Numbered from the stretch's first letter, positions 1 through 9,250 are shown. The stretch is 33,848 nt of DNA from Pseudomonas sp. C2B4 (GCF_013359695.1 NZ_JABFMU010000066.1:1-33848), one strand, 5' to 3'. The notes: generated by a model not told the origin, from the sequence alone. Numbers and translations: made by a program.

Positions 1-30
1 AGTCACATTGATGTTGAATGTACCGACGCC

Positions 31-55
31 TTCGCGAGCAGGCTCGCTCCCACAG
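31..55. repeat. REP palindrome, right half of a REP pair cut by the window edge
   Basis: The segment carries the REP core in the orientation that normally closes a REP pair (TTCGCGAGCAGG then CTCGCTCCCACAG). The bases before it (ATTGATGTTGAATG) match the spacer style of the other pairs in this window, so the left partner probably lies just outside. It sits 30 bases beyond the end of the efflux transporter gene. Confidence 0.85.
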
Positions 56-84
56 GAGGAGGGGGCAGGGATCCAGGTCTGGCC

Positions 85-1677
85 TCAATGGGCATCGGCA
101 CTCGGCGCGGCCGGTGGTTGCACCTTGCGCATCAAGGGCACCATCGCCGTGGCGACGATGAAGCAGGCCATGATCATCAGGAACGCGTCGCCATAGGTCT
201 GTGTCTGCGCTTCGCGATAGGTCAGCTGCCAGAGCTGATGCAGGCTCGCCGTCACCCCGACATCGCCGCTCTGGCCCAGGGCGGCGAAGTTGTTGCCGAC
301 CTGGGACAGCCACTGATTGAGGGCCTCGTTGGTGCTGTTGAGGTTCTCTGCCAATCGGGTGAAGTGCAGGTTGGTGCGGTCATTGAGGATGGTCGCGCAG
401 GCGGCGATGCCAATGGCGCCGCCCAGGTTGCGCATCAGGTTGAACAAGCCCGACGCATGTTTGAGCCGTGCCGGCGCCAGCCCGCCCAGAGTCAAGGTCA
501 CGGCGGGCGGTACGGCCAATTGCTGCGCAATCCCGCGAAAGGCTTGCGGCAGCATCAATTCCTTCGCGCCCCAGTCATGGGTAATCGGGCTGAAATCCCA
601 CATCGACAAGGCGAACAGGCCAAGGCCGGTCATCATGATCCAGCGCAGATCGATGCGGTTGGCCAGAAAGGCATACAGCGGAATCGCCATGATCTGGAAC
701 ACGCCGGTGGAGAAAACCGCCAGACCAATGTCCAGCGCGCCATAGCCACGCACCCGGCCGAGAAACAGCGGCGTCAGGTAAATGGTGGCGAACAGGCCGA
801 TCCCGGTGACGAACGAGAAGAAACAACCCAGGGCGAAATTGCGATCCTTCAAGGCACGCAAATCGACGATCGGGTTGGCGACGTGCAGGGTCCGGCCAAT
901 GAAGGCCAGGCCGGACAGGCCGCTGATCCACGCGGTGGTCAGGATGGTGCTGTCACTGAACCAGTTCCAGCGCGGGCCTTCTTCGAGGGTGTATTCCAGG
1001 CAGCCGAGGAACAGCGCCAGAAACACCATGCTTATATAGTCGGCGCCCTTGAGCAGCGAGAGTTCCGGCTGGTCGATCTTCACCAGCATCGGCACCACCA
1101 CGGCAACGAAAATCCCCGGCACCAGATTGATGTAGAACAGCCAGTGCCAAGAGGAGACATCGGTGATCCAGCCACCGATCACCGGGCCCAGGGTCGGGGC
1201 CAGCGAAGCCACTGCACCGATGGTGGCGGCGGCAATCACCCGTTGTTTGCCGGTGAAGAAAAAGAACGCGGTGGTGAACACCAGCGGAATCATCGAACCC
1301 CCGAGAAACCCTTGCAGGGCGCGGAAGGCGATCATGCTCTGGATGTTCCAGGCGATGCCGCAGAGCAGGCTCGTCAGGGTGAAGCCCACGGCGGATGCGC
1401 AAAACAGCCAGCGCGTGGAGAACACCCGCGACAACCAGCCAGACAGCGGGATCACGATGATTTCGGCGATCAGGTAACTGGTTTGCACCCAGGCGGTTTC
1501 GTCGGTGCCGGCCGACAGCCCGCCGCCAATGTCACGCAGCGAGGCCGAGACGATCTGGATATCCAGCAGCGCAATGAACATGCCGATGCACATGCTGGCG
1601 AAGGCGAACACCTTGGTCGCCGTGGCCATGTTCGCGGCATCGAACGGTTGCGCCGGGGCGGCGAGGGCGCGGCTCAT
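85..1677 (-). CDS. DHA2-family MFS multidrug efflux transporter (EmrB/QacA type)
   Basis: Proton-driven inner-membrane exporter of 530 residues, the usual length for the 14-helix DHA2 branch of the major facilitator superfamily. The sequence shows regularly spaced hydrophobic helices from about residue 25 to 515. After helix 2 there is a motif-A-like loop (GWLSRVFSTRW), and a GPVIGGWITD stretch near helix 5 resembles antiporter motif C. The start overlaps the stop of the upstream membrane-fusion gene by four bases (ATGA), so the two are translationally coupled. With that partner it would form an EmrAB-type pump that needs an outer-membrane channel; none is encoded here. The substrate is unknown, though members usually export hydrophobic drugs, uncouplers or aromatic acids. 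The family call is firm and the specificity is not. Confidence 0.92.
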   Translation of the reverse strand: MSRALAAPAQPFDAANMATATKVFAFASMCIGMFIALLDIQIVSASLRDIGGGLSAGTDETAWVQTSYLIAEIIVIPLSGWLSRVFSTRWLFCASAVGFTLTSLLCGIAWNIQSMIAFRALQGFLGGSMIPLVFTTAFFFFTGKQRVIAAATIGAVASLAPTLGPVIGGWITDVSSWHWLFYINLVPGIFVAVVVPMLVKIDQPELSLLKGADYISMVFLALFLGCLEYTLEEGPRWNWFSDSTILTTAWISGLSGLAFIGRTLHVANPIVDLRALKDRNFALGCFFSFVTGIGLFATIYLTPLFLGRVRGYGALDIGLAVFSTGVFQIMAIPLYAFLANRIDLRWIMMTGLGLFALSMWDFSPITHDWGAKELMLPQAFRGIAQQLAVPPAVTLTLGGLAPARLKHASGLFNLMRNLGGAIGIAACATILNDRTNLHFTRLAENLNSTNEALNQWLSQVGNNFAALGQSGDVGVTASLHQLWQLTYREAQTQTYGDAFLMIMACFIVATAMVPLMRKVQPPAAPSADAH

Positions 1678-2795
1678 GGCGCGCTGGCCACGGCTGGCGC
1701 TTCAGGCTCTTTGCGCGTGTCCACTTCAGCGGTCACCGACAGGCCGGGACGCAGGTGACCGAGGACGCTGTCGGCGGGATCGAGATGGATCCGCACCGGC
1801 ACCCGTTGCACGATCTTGGTGAAGTTACCCGTGGCGTTTTCCGGTGGCAGGACGCTGAACTGTGAACCGCTGGCCGGGGCGAGGCTGTCGAGATGACCGT
1901 GGAATACCTGCCCCGAGAGCACGTCGGCATGAATCACCACGCGTTGCCCCGGCACCATGCGCGCCAGTTGGTCTTCCTTGAAGTTGGCATCGACCCATAA
2001 CCCGCTGGCCGGCACCACCGACAGCAGTTGCGAGCCTGCCTGGGCGTAAGCGCCAACCCGCGCCCGGCGATTGCCGATCACCCCATCCACCGGTGCCCGC
2101 AGTTCGGTATAGCCGACGTTCAACTGCGCCAGATCGCGCTCGGCCTTGGCTTGAATCAAAGCGGCGCGGGCTTGCTGTTTCTGGGTGGCAATCACGTTCA
2201 ACTGCCGCTGCGCCGCCAGCAATTCAGCCTGGGCGCGGCTGCTTTGCGCCTGTGCGGTCTTGAACGTGGCGTTGGCCCGTTGGGCGGCTTCCACGGAGAC
2301 GGCGTTGGTGGCGACCAGTTTTTTGTAGCGGGCATCGTCATCCCGGGAACGGGCGGTTTCAGCGCCCGTGGCATCGATACCGGCGCGGGCCTGGCCGATG
2401 ACGGCCTGTTGCAGTTGTTCGGTGGCATCGAGATTGGCGAGCAGGGCTTCTTCCGCCGCCACCGCACCGTCGGCCTTGGCCAGGTTGGCGCGGTAATCCC
2501 GGGAGTCGAGGCGGATCAACACATCGCCGGCCTTGACCTTCTGGTTGTCGGTCACCAGCACTTCGTCGATATAACCGGCGACCTTGGACCCGATCACCGT
2601 TACGTCGCCACCGATGTAGGCATCGTCGGTTTCCTCGATGAAACGGCCCGTGGTCCACCAATGCGTGGCATACACACCGGCCAGCACCAGCGCGGCGATG
2701 CCGACGGTTGGCAGAAGCAGGCGCTTGAGCAGGGGAGGCTTGGGGGTGGTCACCGGGACAGCCAGGTCAGGCTCAACGGGGGGCATGCTGGTCAT
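1674..2795 (-). CDS. HlyD/EmrA-family membrane fusion protein of the efflux pump
   Basis: Periplasmic adaptor of 373 residues. A proline-rich cytoplasmic tail is followed by one membrane helix at about residues 25-45. Next come the characteristic TDDAYIGGDVT segment, a lipoyl-like half (about 55-100), a long Ala/Gln-rich coiled-coil hairpin (about 100-210), the second lipoyl half with LRAPVDGVIGNR, and a beta-barrel domain. This order and length match EmrA. It is first in a two-gene operon with the DHA2 transporter and overlaps it by four bases. The start at 2795 follows a weak AGG; ATG at 2786 (fourth codon) is an alternative. Two palindromes lie 30-60 bases upstream and suggest control by a TetR- or MarR-type repressor, but no such gene is adjacent. 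Confidence 0.92.
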   Translation of the reverse strand: MTSMPPVEPDLAVPVTTPKPPLLKRLLLPTVGIAALVLAGVYATHWWTTGRFIEETDDAYIGGDVTVIGSKVAGYIDEVLVTDNQKVKAGDVLIRLDSRDYRANLAKADGAVAAEEALLANLDATEQLQQAVIGQARAGIDATGAETARSRDDDARYKKLVATNAVSVEAAQRANATFKTAQAQSSRAQAELLAAQRQLNVIATQKQQARAALIQAKAERDLAQLNVGYTELRAPVDGVIGNRRARVGAYAQAGSQLLSVVPASGLWVDANFKEDQLARMVPGQRVVIHADVLSGQVFHGHLDSLAPASGSQFSVLPPENATGNFTKIVQRVPVRIHLDPADSVLGHLRPGLSVTAEVDTRKEPEAPAVASAP

Positions 2796-2824
2796 GGAGG
2801 ATTACCTGTAGGAAACGGCATTTA

Positions 2825-2855
2825 ATTACGTACGTAATATGACGCATGTCATATT
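2825..2855. promoter_or_regulatory. Two overlapping palindromes upstream of the efflux operon (candidate repressor operators)
   Basis: ATTACGTACGTAAT (2825-2838) is a perfect 14-base palindrome. It overlaps a second one, AATATGAC-GCAT-GTCATATT (2836-2855), with 8-base perfect arms. Both lie 30-60 bases before the membrane-fusion gene, where a promoter is expected. Such AT-rich dyads are typical TetR or MarR operators. The regulator is not in the window, so the assignment is inference. Confidence 0.5.
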
Positions 2856-2931
2856 TAGTCGCAATTTATTTTTGCTGCCGGTCGTCAGGTGGTGGCTGAG
2901 GTGATCAGGTTTTGAATTGATTGAAAAACCA

Positions 2932-3023
2932 CTGTGGGAGCGAGCCTGCTCGCGAATGCTGTCTGTCATTCAACATCATTGTTGTCTGACACGCCGCTTT
3001 CGCGAGCAGGCTCGCTCCCACAG
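2932..3023. repeat. REP pair (REPIN)
   Basis: Two inverted REP palindromes (CTGTGGGAGCGAGCCTGC and its complement) enclose about 45 bases. The pair lies between the choline-type binding protein gene and the efflux operon, within 20 bases of the former's stop codon. It may stabilise the 3' end of that transcript. Confidence 0.9.
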
Positions 3024-3040
3024 GGGATGTGTGTTGTCAG

Positions 3041-3976
3041 TTATTGGCTCGCCAACCGCGCATTCGCCATCGCCAACCCATCCTTGCCATCCCGGCTGCT
3101 AACCCCTGTTAGCCAAGCCTCCAGCACCGCCGGATTAGCCTTCAACCACGCCTTGGCCGCCGCCCGTGGCTTCTGGTTCTGGTTCAACACCGCGTCCATC
3201 AACTGGTTCTCCATGGCCAGGGTGAACTCCATGTTCTGCAACAGCTTGCCGACGTTGCTGCATTCCTTGAGGTAGTCCTTGCGCACGTTGGTGTAGACCG
3301 TGGCCTGGCCGAAGTTCGGGCCGAAGTACTCGTCGCCGCCGCTGAGGTACTTCATGTTGTTGCGAGTGTTCATGGGGTGCGGTTCCCAGCCGAGGAACAC
3401 CATCCATTCATTCTTGCGCGTGGCGCGTTTGAGTTGCGAGAGCATGGCCGCTTCGCTGGACTCGACCATCTTGAAATCCTTCAGGCCGAAGGCGTTTTTG
3501 TCGATCATGCTCTGGATCAGCCGGTTGCCGTCGTTGCCCGGTTCGATGCCGTAGAGTTGGCCGTTGAGTTTGTCCTTGAATTTGGCGATGTCGGCAAAGT
3601 CATGCAGCCCGGCGTCGTACACGTAATCGGGCACCGCCAGGGTGTATTTGGCGCCGTGCAGGTTGGCGCGCACGGTTTCCACGGTACCGGCGTCGCGGTA
3701 GGGCTTGATGTCGTTCTCGGTGGTGGGCATCCAGTTGCCGAGGAACACATCCAGCTCCTTGCCCGAGGACAAGGCGCGGTAAGTCACCGGGATCGACAGC
3801 AGGGTGGTTTTGGTCTTGTAGCCGAGGGATTCCAGCACTTCGCTGGCGATGGCCGTGGTGACGGTGATGTCGGTCCATCCCACGTCGGAGAAGCGCACCG
3901 TGGCGCAGGATTCCGGTTCGGCGGCCAGGGCATGCAACGGCAACGTGAGGGATGCAAGCAAGAGCAAGGCTTTCAT
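3041..3976 (-). CDS. choX: Choline-type ABC transporter periplasmic substrate-binding protein (orphan)
   Basis: Periplasmic binding protein of 311 residues that should capture choline or a related quaternary amine. A signal peptide (residues 1-19, cleaved after ALAA) precedes an OpuAC-type fold. Landmarks of ChoX/CbcX proteins are visible: VGWTD with W34, GNWMPT with W82, tyrosines at 111, 118 and 120, and LGWEPHPMN with W197. The three Trp and one Tyr are in the positions expected for the aromatic cage that binds trimethylammonium groups. The start has GAGGAG seven bases upstream. No permease or ATPase gene is near. In Pseudomonas several such orphan binding proteins (CbcX, CaiX, BetX) share one CbcVW transporter, and this is probably another. 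It is 81 bases downstream of the aldehyde dehydrogenase on the same strand. Confidence 0.88.
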   Translation of the reverse strand: MKALLLLASLTLPLHALAAEPESCATVRFSDVGWTDITVTTAIASEVLESLGYKTKTTLLSIPVTYRALSSGKELDVFLGNWMPTTENDIKPYRDAGTVETVRANLHGAKYTLAVPDYVYDAGLHDFADIAKFKDKLNGQLYGIEPGNDGNRLIQSMIDKNAFGLKDFKMVESSEAAMLSQLKRATRKNEWMVFLGWEPHPMNTRNNMKYLSGGDEYFGPNFGQATVYTNVRKDYLKECSNVGKLLQNMEFTLAMENQLMDAVLNQNQKPRAAAKAWLKANPAVLEAWLTGVSSRDGKDGLAMANARLASQ

Positions 3977-4057
3977 GGATCAACTCCTCAAGGGGAAACA
4001 TCGGCAGCGGTTTGGGTGTTCAGCTGTTCTTGTTTTGAATGTGGTGTTGCGTTCGCT

Positions 4058-5539
4058 TTAAGTGGCAAGGTGATCCACACCAAACCAGTTCAGCGCCGCC
4101 GGTTCGGTATTGAGGTAGATGTGCTTGAGTTCGGTGAACTCATCGAGCCCGGCCCGGGACAGTTCGCGGCCGATGCCACTGGACTTGTAGCCACCCCACG
4201 GCGCTTGCGGGAATGCCGCGTTGTAGTCGTTGATCCACAGGGTGCCGACCCGCAGCCGCTTGGCCAGGCGGTACGCCTTGCCGAGGTCCCGGGTCCAGAG
4301 GCCGGCCGCCAGGCCGAACGGTGTGTCGTTGGCCAGTCGCAGCGCCTGGGCTTCGTCGCTGAAGCGCTCGACGGTGATCACCGGGCCGAAGATTTCTTCC
4401 CGGGCGATGTGCATGTCGGCAGTGACGTTGCCGAGCAGGGTGGGCGAAAGCCAGAAGCCGCGGTCGAACTGCGCAGGGATAGTCCCGCCGGCCAGCAAGG
4501 TCGCGCCTTGTTCCACGGCACCGGCAATCATCGTCAGGATCAGATCGCGCTGACCGGCGCTGATCAGCGGGCCCATTTGCGTCGACTGATCGAGGCCATT
4601 ACCCAGGCGAATCTTCAGGATCCGCTGCTGCAAAGCCTCGACAAACCGGTCATGAAGGGCGTCCTCAACCAACAGCCGCGAGCCGGCCGAGCAGATTTGC
4701 CCGGCATTGAAAAACACCGCGTTCAGCGCCTGATCCAGCGCAACGTCGAAATCGGCGTCGGCAAACACGATGTTCGGATTCTTGCCCCCCAGTTCCAGGG
4801 CCACGCGCTTGAAGTTACCGCTGGCGGCACGCATCACTTTGCCGCCGGCACCGGCGCCACCGGTGAGCGACACCAGGTCCACGTCATGGCTGGCGGCGAG
4901 CAACTCGCCGACATCGCCCGGTCCGCACAGCAGATTGAACACGCCCTCGGGCAAACCGGCCTGGGCCAGCAGTGCGGTCAAGCGATGGGCCGTCATCGGT
5001 GTCAAGCTGCTGGGTTTGAACACCACCGTATTGCCGGCGGCCAACGCCGGGGCGATCTTCCAGACGGCCTGCAGCAGCGGGTAGTTCCAGGGCGCAATCA
5101 ACGCACACACGCCCACCGGTTCGCGCTGGTTGAAACTGATGACATGGGCCGGCGCATGGCTGTTGACGCTGGCGCTTTCGCTTTCCAGCAGCGCGGCGTA
5201 GTAGCGGAACGTCGCCACCACATTACCGATGTCACCGAGGCTTTCGCCCAGGGTTTTACCGGCGTTTAGGGTCTCCAGGCGGGCCAGATGCTCGGCATCC
5301 TGTTCGATCAAACCGGCGATTTTCTGCATTAATTGCGCGCGCTCGGTGACCGGCATCGTCGGCCAGGGGCCGTCATCGAATGCCCGGCGCGCAGCGTTGA
5401 TTGCCTGTTGCGCATCCACCGCATCGGCGACGGCGACCTGCGCCAGCACTTCTTCGGTCGCGGGGTTGATCACATCGTGATACCGCTGCGCCTGTGGCGC
5501 TTGCCACTGCCCCGCGATGAATAAACGAATCTGCAGCAT
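4058..5539 (-). CDS. NAD(P)-dependent aldehyde dehydrogenase, betaine-aldehyde dehydrogenase-like
   Basis: Cytoplasmic aldehyde dehydrogenase of 493 residues, full length for the family. The catalytic machinery is intact: Asn152 in APWNYP, Glu249 in ALELGGKNP and the nucleophile Cys283 in NAGQICSAGS. Overall it resembles betaine and aminoaldehyde dehydrogenases. It would oxidise an aldehyde, perhaps the product of the GMC dehydrogenase encoded 2 kb away, to the acid. GGAG lies seven bases before the ATG. It heads a minus-strand unit with the choline-type binding protein and is divergent from the class II aldolase gene, sharing a 202-base promoter region (5540-5741). Substrate is inferred from context only; gamma-aminobutyraldehyde or another aminoaldehyde remains possible. 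Confidence 0.87.
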   Translation of the reverse strand: MLQIRLFIAGQWQAPQAQRYHDVINPATEEVLAQVAVADAVDAQQAINAARRAFDDGPWPTMPVTERAQLMQKIAGLIEQDAEHLARLETLNAGKTLGESLGDIGNVVATFRYYAALLESESASVNSHAPAHVISFNQREPVGVCALIAPWNYPLLQAVWKIAPALAAGNTVVFKPSSLTPMTAHRLTALLAQAGLPEGVFNLLCGPGDVGELLAASHDVDLVSLTGGAGAGGKVMRAASGNFKRVALELGGKNPNIVFADADFDVALDQALNAVFFNAGQICSAGSRLLVEDALHDRFVEALQQRILKIRLGNGLDQSTQMGPLISAGQRDLILTMIAGAVEQGATLLAGGTIPAQFDRGFWLSPTLLGNVTADMHIAREEIFGPVITVERFSDEAQALRLANDTPFGLAAGLWTRDLGKAYRLAKRLRVGTLWINDYNAAFPQAPWGGYKSSGIGRELSRAGLDEFTELKHIYLNTEPAALNWFGVDHLAT

Positions 5540-5741
5540 GTGCGTCTCCAGCCAGGTGGGTCGTGGCCGTCACTATGGCGCTGCGCTCAGGGCGGCTCTT
5601 GATCAAACGCGGCATAAGCACGCCGTTTTCACACGGTTGCGGCGCTGCGAAATAACGGCAGTCCATGTCGTTTCCCATCAAGTGCGCGCCGTGCGTCTCT
5701 CTACACTGCCAGGCAACCGATCAACTTCTGTGGGGCACGGG

Positions 5742-6470
5742 ATGAATCAATCTGTCGAGCAACTGAGAATCCGCCTGGCCTGTGCGTTCCGCTGGGCCGC
5801 GCGGCTGAACCTGCACGAATCCATCGCCAATCACTTCAGCGTGGCGGTGTCGGGGGACGGTCGGGAATTCCTGATCAACCCCTATGGCAAGCATTTCTCG
5901 CGGATCAAGGCCAGTGACTTGCTGCTGGTCAACGCCGATGATCCGGCCAGCCTTGACCGCCCGGACGCACCGGACATCACCGCCTGGGCCTTGCACAGCG
6001 CCTTGCACCGTAACCAGCCCCACGCCCGTTGCATCCTGCACACCCATTCGAAATACGCCACGGCGCTGGCCTGTCTCAAGGATTCGCGGCTGCCGCCTAT
6101 CGAGCAAAACTGCATGCGCTTTTTCGAGCGGGTGGTGATCGATGACGGTTTCGACGGCATGGGCCTGGGGGACGAGGCCGAGCGGGTCAGCCACCTGCTG
6201 GGGGATAAACCGATTCTGTTGATGGGCAACCATGGCGTGCTGGTGGCGGCGCCGAGCATCGCCCAGGCGTTCGATGACCTGTATTACTTCGAACGGGCCT
6301 GCGAGACCTACATCACCGCACTCGCAACCGGTCGCGAGTTGCGCATCGCCAGCGACGACATCGCGCGCAAGACTTGCCGGCAATGGCTCGACTATCCGGG
6401 CTTTGCCGACAAGCATTTCAATGCGCTGATGGGAATCCTGGACGAGGAGGAGCCGGGCTATCGCGGCTGA
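5742..6470 (+). CDS. Class II aldolase/adducin-fold family protein
   Basis: Cytoplasmic protein of 242 residues in the class II aldolase/adducin fold, which includes fuculose-phosphate aldolase and several decarboxylases. Zinc-ligand motifs are present: ILHTHSKYATAL (two His) in the middle and GNHGVLV (one His) further on. The substrate is not recognisable. The reading frame is open upstream to 5517, but the chosen ATG at 5742 starts the conserved domain, is preceded by GGGGCACGGG, and leaves room for a promoter shared with the divergent aldehyde dehydrogenase. Its stop is one base from the end of the convergent regulator gene. A class II aldolase is not part of the classical choline-to-glycine route, so its presence here hints at a different amine or a side product. 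Confidence 0.8.
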   Translation: MNQSVEQLRIRLACAFRWAARLNLHESIANHFSVAVSGDGREFLINPYGKHFSRIKASDLLLVNADDPASLDRPDAPDITAWALHSALHRNQPHARCILHTHSKYATALACLKDSRLPPIEQNCMRFFERVVIDDGFDGMGLGDEAERVSHLLGDKPILLMGNHGVLVAAPSIAQAFDDLYYFERACETYITALATGRELRIASDDIARKTCRQWLDYPGFADKHFNALMGILDEEEPGYRG

Positions 6471-6471
6471 A

Positions 6472-7536
6472 TCAATCCGCTTGCGCCGGCCGCTGTTCCT
6501 TGCGCAGCGGCTGGCGCATCACCGGGGCGGTCCAGACCTGGCTGCGGTCTGAGCTGGGGGCACAGCCGAAGCGTGCGCGATAGGTGCGGGAAAAATGTTC
6601 CAGCGAACCGAACCCCGAACAGGCCGCCACTTGCGCCACGCTCAGGCGCGTCTGTTGCAGCAGGCTATGGGCCTTGGCCAGTCGCAAGGTGATGTAGTAC
6701 TTGAGCGGCGACAGGCCGGTCTGATGTTTGAACTGCCGCTCCAGTTGCCGCCGTGACAACCCGACCTGGCCGGCAATCGCCTCGCAATCCAGGGGTTCTT
6801 CCAGCGCCTGCTCCATCAACTGCACCGCACGGCGAATCTTGCTGCCGTACATCCCGGTGTTGGTCAGGCCGCCGTCGAGCTGGTTGTCCGCCGGTGCGCG
6901 CACCTGACCCATCAACAAGTGCATGCCGATTTCCCGTGCCAGCTCACTGTCGACGCTCTGGCCGATCCAGCCGAGCAGCATGTCCAGGGTCGTGGTGGCG
7001 CCGGCGCAGGTCATGCGCTGACGCTCCAGGGTGTAGAGCTGCGGCTTGGCATGGACCCGTGGATAACTCTCCTGGAAGCCCTGCAAGTTGTCCCAATGCA
7101 CGGCGGCTTCATAGCCGTCTAGCACGCCGGCGGCCGCCAGCAGCTCGGTTCCGGTTTCCACGCCCATCAATACCGCGCCGAACAGCGCCTGCTTGCGCAG
7201 CCAGCTCTTGAGCGCGAGGTTGCGGCTGTGTTTGTGCACATCGAAACTGGCGATCACCAGGCACACATCGAAGCCCTGATCGGCCTTCAAACCCTCGTTG
7301 GCGACGGTGGTCAGTCCGTTGCTGGCCTGCACCGGTTCGCCGTCCAGCGACAACAATGACCACTGGAACAACTGCCGTTGGGTCAGCCAGTTGGCAATGG
7401 CCAGGGGTTCGAGCACGGCCGCCAGGCCGAAGTTGGAAAACGACGGCAACAGCAACACCGCCACGCGCAAGGGCGCGACATCGCCGCGCCGCCAGGTGAA
7501 GCGGTTTTCTGTATTACTGGACGACTGACTGCTCAT
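6472..7536 (-). CDS. GlxA-family AraC-type transcriptional regulator (GbdR/CdhR-like)
   Basis: Transcription factor of 354 residues. An N-terminal DJ-1/PfpI-like (GATase-1) sensing domain spans about residues 22-200, and a C-terminal AraC domain has two helix-turn-helix units near 252-272 and 300-321 (GFGSLEHFSRTYRARFG). The position that carries a nucleophilic Cys in enzymatic DJ-1 proteins reads GVETGTELLAAAGVLDG here, so no Cys is present and a ligand-binding role is expected. This architecture is that of Pseudomonas GbdR and CdhR, which respond to glycine betaine/dimethylglycine and carnitine. AGAGATC precedes the ATG. It follows the GMC dehydrogenase gene by nine bases and is probably cotranscribed with it. 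It is the likely activator of the surrounding catabolic genes. Confidence 0.88.
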   Translation of the reverse strand: MSSQSSSNTENRFTWRRGDVAPLRVAVLLLPSFSNFGLAAVLEPLAIANWLTQRQLFQWSLLSLDGEPVQASNGLTTVANEGLKADQGFDVCLVIASFDVHKHSRNLALKSWLRKQALFGAVLMGVETGTELLAAAGVLDGYEAAVHWDNLQGFQESYPRVHAKPQLYTLERQRMTCAGATTTLDMLLGWIGQSVDSELAREIGMHLLMGQVRAPADNQLDGGLTNTGMYGSKIRRAVQLMEQALEEPLDCEAIAGQVGLSRRQLERQFKHQTGLSPLKYYITLRLAKAHSLLQQTRLSVAQVAACSGFGSLEHFSRTYRARFGCAPSSDRSQVWTAPVMRQPLRKEQRPAQAD

Positions 7537-7545
7537 GACTGATCT

Positions 7546-9207
7546 CTATCGTTGCCGTGTCTGCCATTGCGGGTGAATCCATACCGGTGCGTCGGATGCC
7601 GGCAAGGGTGGCCTGCCGCGAATCATGTCGCTGGCTTTCTCCGCGATCATCACCGTCGGCGCGTTGGTGTTGCCGCTGACAATCACCGGCATGATCGAGG
7701 CGTCCACCACCCGCAAACCGTCGAGTCCCTGCACGCGCAACTGCGGGTCCACCACCGCTTCGGCATCGCTCGCCGGGCCCATTTTGCACGTACCGCTGGC
7801 ATGGTAGCCGGTTTCCGTGACTTGCCTGGCCCAGGCATCCAGCGCTTCGTCACTTTGCGCTTGCGGGCCGGGCACCAATTCCTCGCCCCGGAACACGGCC
7901 ATGGCCGGTTGCGCAATGATTTCGCGCACCAGCCTGGCACCGGCGCGCATGTCCGCTCGATCCTGCTCGGTTTTCAGGTAATTGAACAGGATGCGCGGTG
8001 GCTGCCTGGGGTCGGCACTGTTGAGCGTGACACTGCCCAGGCTGGTGGGGCGCATCAGGTCGATGTGGATCTGGAAGGCGTGGCCGGGCACCAGGTCGAC
8101 GCTGCCGGGTTTCACTGCCAGGGGCATGAAGGTCAGTTGCAGGTCGGGATGTTCGACCCCGGCCCGGGAACGGATGAACGCCCCGGCTTCGAAATGATTG
8201 CTGGCCGCCAGCCCGTCGTGGGTGGCGAACCAGCGGGCACCGATCCACCATTTGCCCGGCGCGGTGGTCCAGGGATACAGCGACACCGGTTTTTTGCACA
8301 GGTACTGCACCACGGTGTCGGGGTGGTCGTTGAGGCGGCGGCCGACACCGGGCAGGTTGTGTTTGACGGTGATGCCCAGGTCGCGCAATTCAGAGGCCGG
8401 GCCGACGCCCGACAGCAACAACAGCTGTGGCGAGTTGATCGCACCGGCGGTCAGCAGCACTTCGCGCCGGGCAAAGGCTTGATGAGTCTTGCTGCTTTGT
8501 TCGTATTCGATGCCAATCGCACGCCGGCCATCGAACAGGATGCGCAGCGCCAGCGCATCGGTTGCCACTTGCACATTGCCCCGGGCCAGTGCTTCGCGCA
8601 GATACCCCCGCGACGTGCTCCAGCGACGCCCGTTGCGGGTGGTACGGTCCACCGGGCCGAAGGCTTCCTGACGATAACCGTTGAGGTCGTTGCTCAAGCC
8701 ATAGCCGGCCTCGGCACCGGCCGCCAGAAACGCCGCGCACAACGGCGTTTGCGTATCGCCGGGGGTGACGTGCAAATGCCCGCTGACCCCACGGTACTCG
8801 TCCGCGGCATCGGCATGGGTTTGCGCTCGTTTGAAGTACGGCAGCACCTCCTGGTAACTCCAGCCGTCGCAACCCTGTTCGGCCCAGGCGTCGTAGTCCC
8901 GGGCATGGCCACGGATGTAGACCATGCCATTGATCGACGAGGAGCCACCGAGTGTCCGGCCCCGCGGCGTGCCGATGCGGCGGCCGTCCAGCCAAGGTTC
9001 CGGTTCCGAGTTGTAGCTCCAGTTGTAGCGCGTGCCACCCACCACCAGACCCACGGCGGATGGCATGTCGATGGTCCAGCTCTGGTCTGCAGGTCCAGCC
9101 TCCAGCAGCAGAATCTGCACCGCCGGGTCTTCACCCAGGCGATTGGCCAACACACAGCCGGCGGACCCTGCGCCCACGATCAGGTAATCAAACTCATGGT
9201 TGGCCAT
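7546..9207 (-). CDS. GMC-family flavin dehydrogenase, choline dehydrogenase (BetA)-like
   Basis: FAD-dependent alcohol dehydrogenase of 553 residues in the glucose-methanol-choline family. The dinucleotide fold VGAGSAG is at residues 11-17, followed by the FAD signature GGSSSINGMVYIRGH. Near the C-terminus are the catalytic His469 (GYHASGTCKMGP) and Asn513 (VSGNTNAPT). Length and motifs fit BetA, which oxidises choline to betaine aldehyde and passes electrons to the respiratory chain. However, Pseudomonas genomes hold many BetA paralogues with other substrates. It is the first gene of a pair with the GbdR-like regulator nine bases downstream. A Rieske oxygenase gene lies upstream on the same strand, separated by a REP pair. 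Family certain, substrate inferred. Confidence 0.88.
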   Translation of the reverse strand: MANHEFDYLIVGAGSAGCVLANRLGEDPAVQILLLEAGPADQSWTIDMPSAVGLVVGGTRYNWSYNSEPEPWLDGRRIGTPRGRTLGGSSSINGMVYIRGHARDYDAWAEQGCDGWSYQEVLPYFKRAQTHADAADEYRGVSGHLHVTPGDTQTPLCAAFLAAGAEAGYGLSNDLNGYRQEAFGPVDRTTRNGRRWSTSRGYLREALARGNVQVATDALALRILFDGRRAIGIEYEQSSKTHQAFARREVLLTAGAINSPQLLLLSGVGPASELRDLGITVKHNLPGVGRRLNDHPDTVVQYLCKKPVSLYPWTTAPGKWWIGARWFATHDGLAASNHFEAGAFIRSRAGVEHPDLQLTFMPLAVKPGSVDLVPGHAFQIHIDLMRPTSLGSVTLNSADPRQPPRILFNYLKTEQDRADMRAGARLVREIIAQPAMAVFRGEELVPGPQAQSDEALDAWARQVTETGYHASGTCKMGPASDAEAVVDPQLRVQGLDGLRVVDASIMPVIVSGNTNAPTVMIAEKASDMIRGRPPLPASDAPVWIHPQWQTRQR

Positions 9208-9250
9208 GGTTCGTTTTGCTCCATAAATGAAGGGTCACAACCCAGATCCC

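Noticed and set aside
88..1758. 556-codon frame opposite the efflux transporter
   Set aside because: It mirrors the real gene on the other strand, has a composition typical of antisense frames in GC-rich DNA, and shows no known domain.
2932..3023. Repeated REP pairs as a CRISPR array
   Set aside because: The repeats are inverted pairs scattered singly between genes and are not regularly spaced direct repeats with unique spacers.
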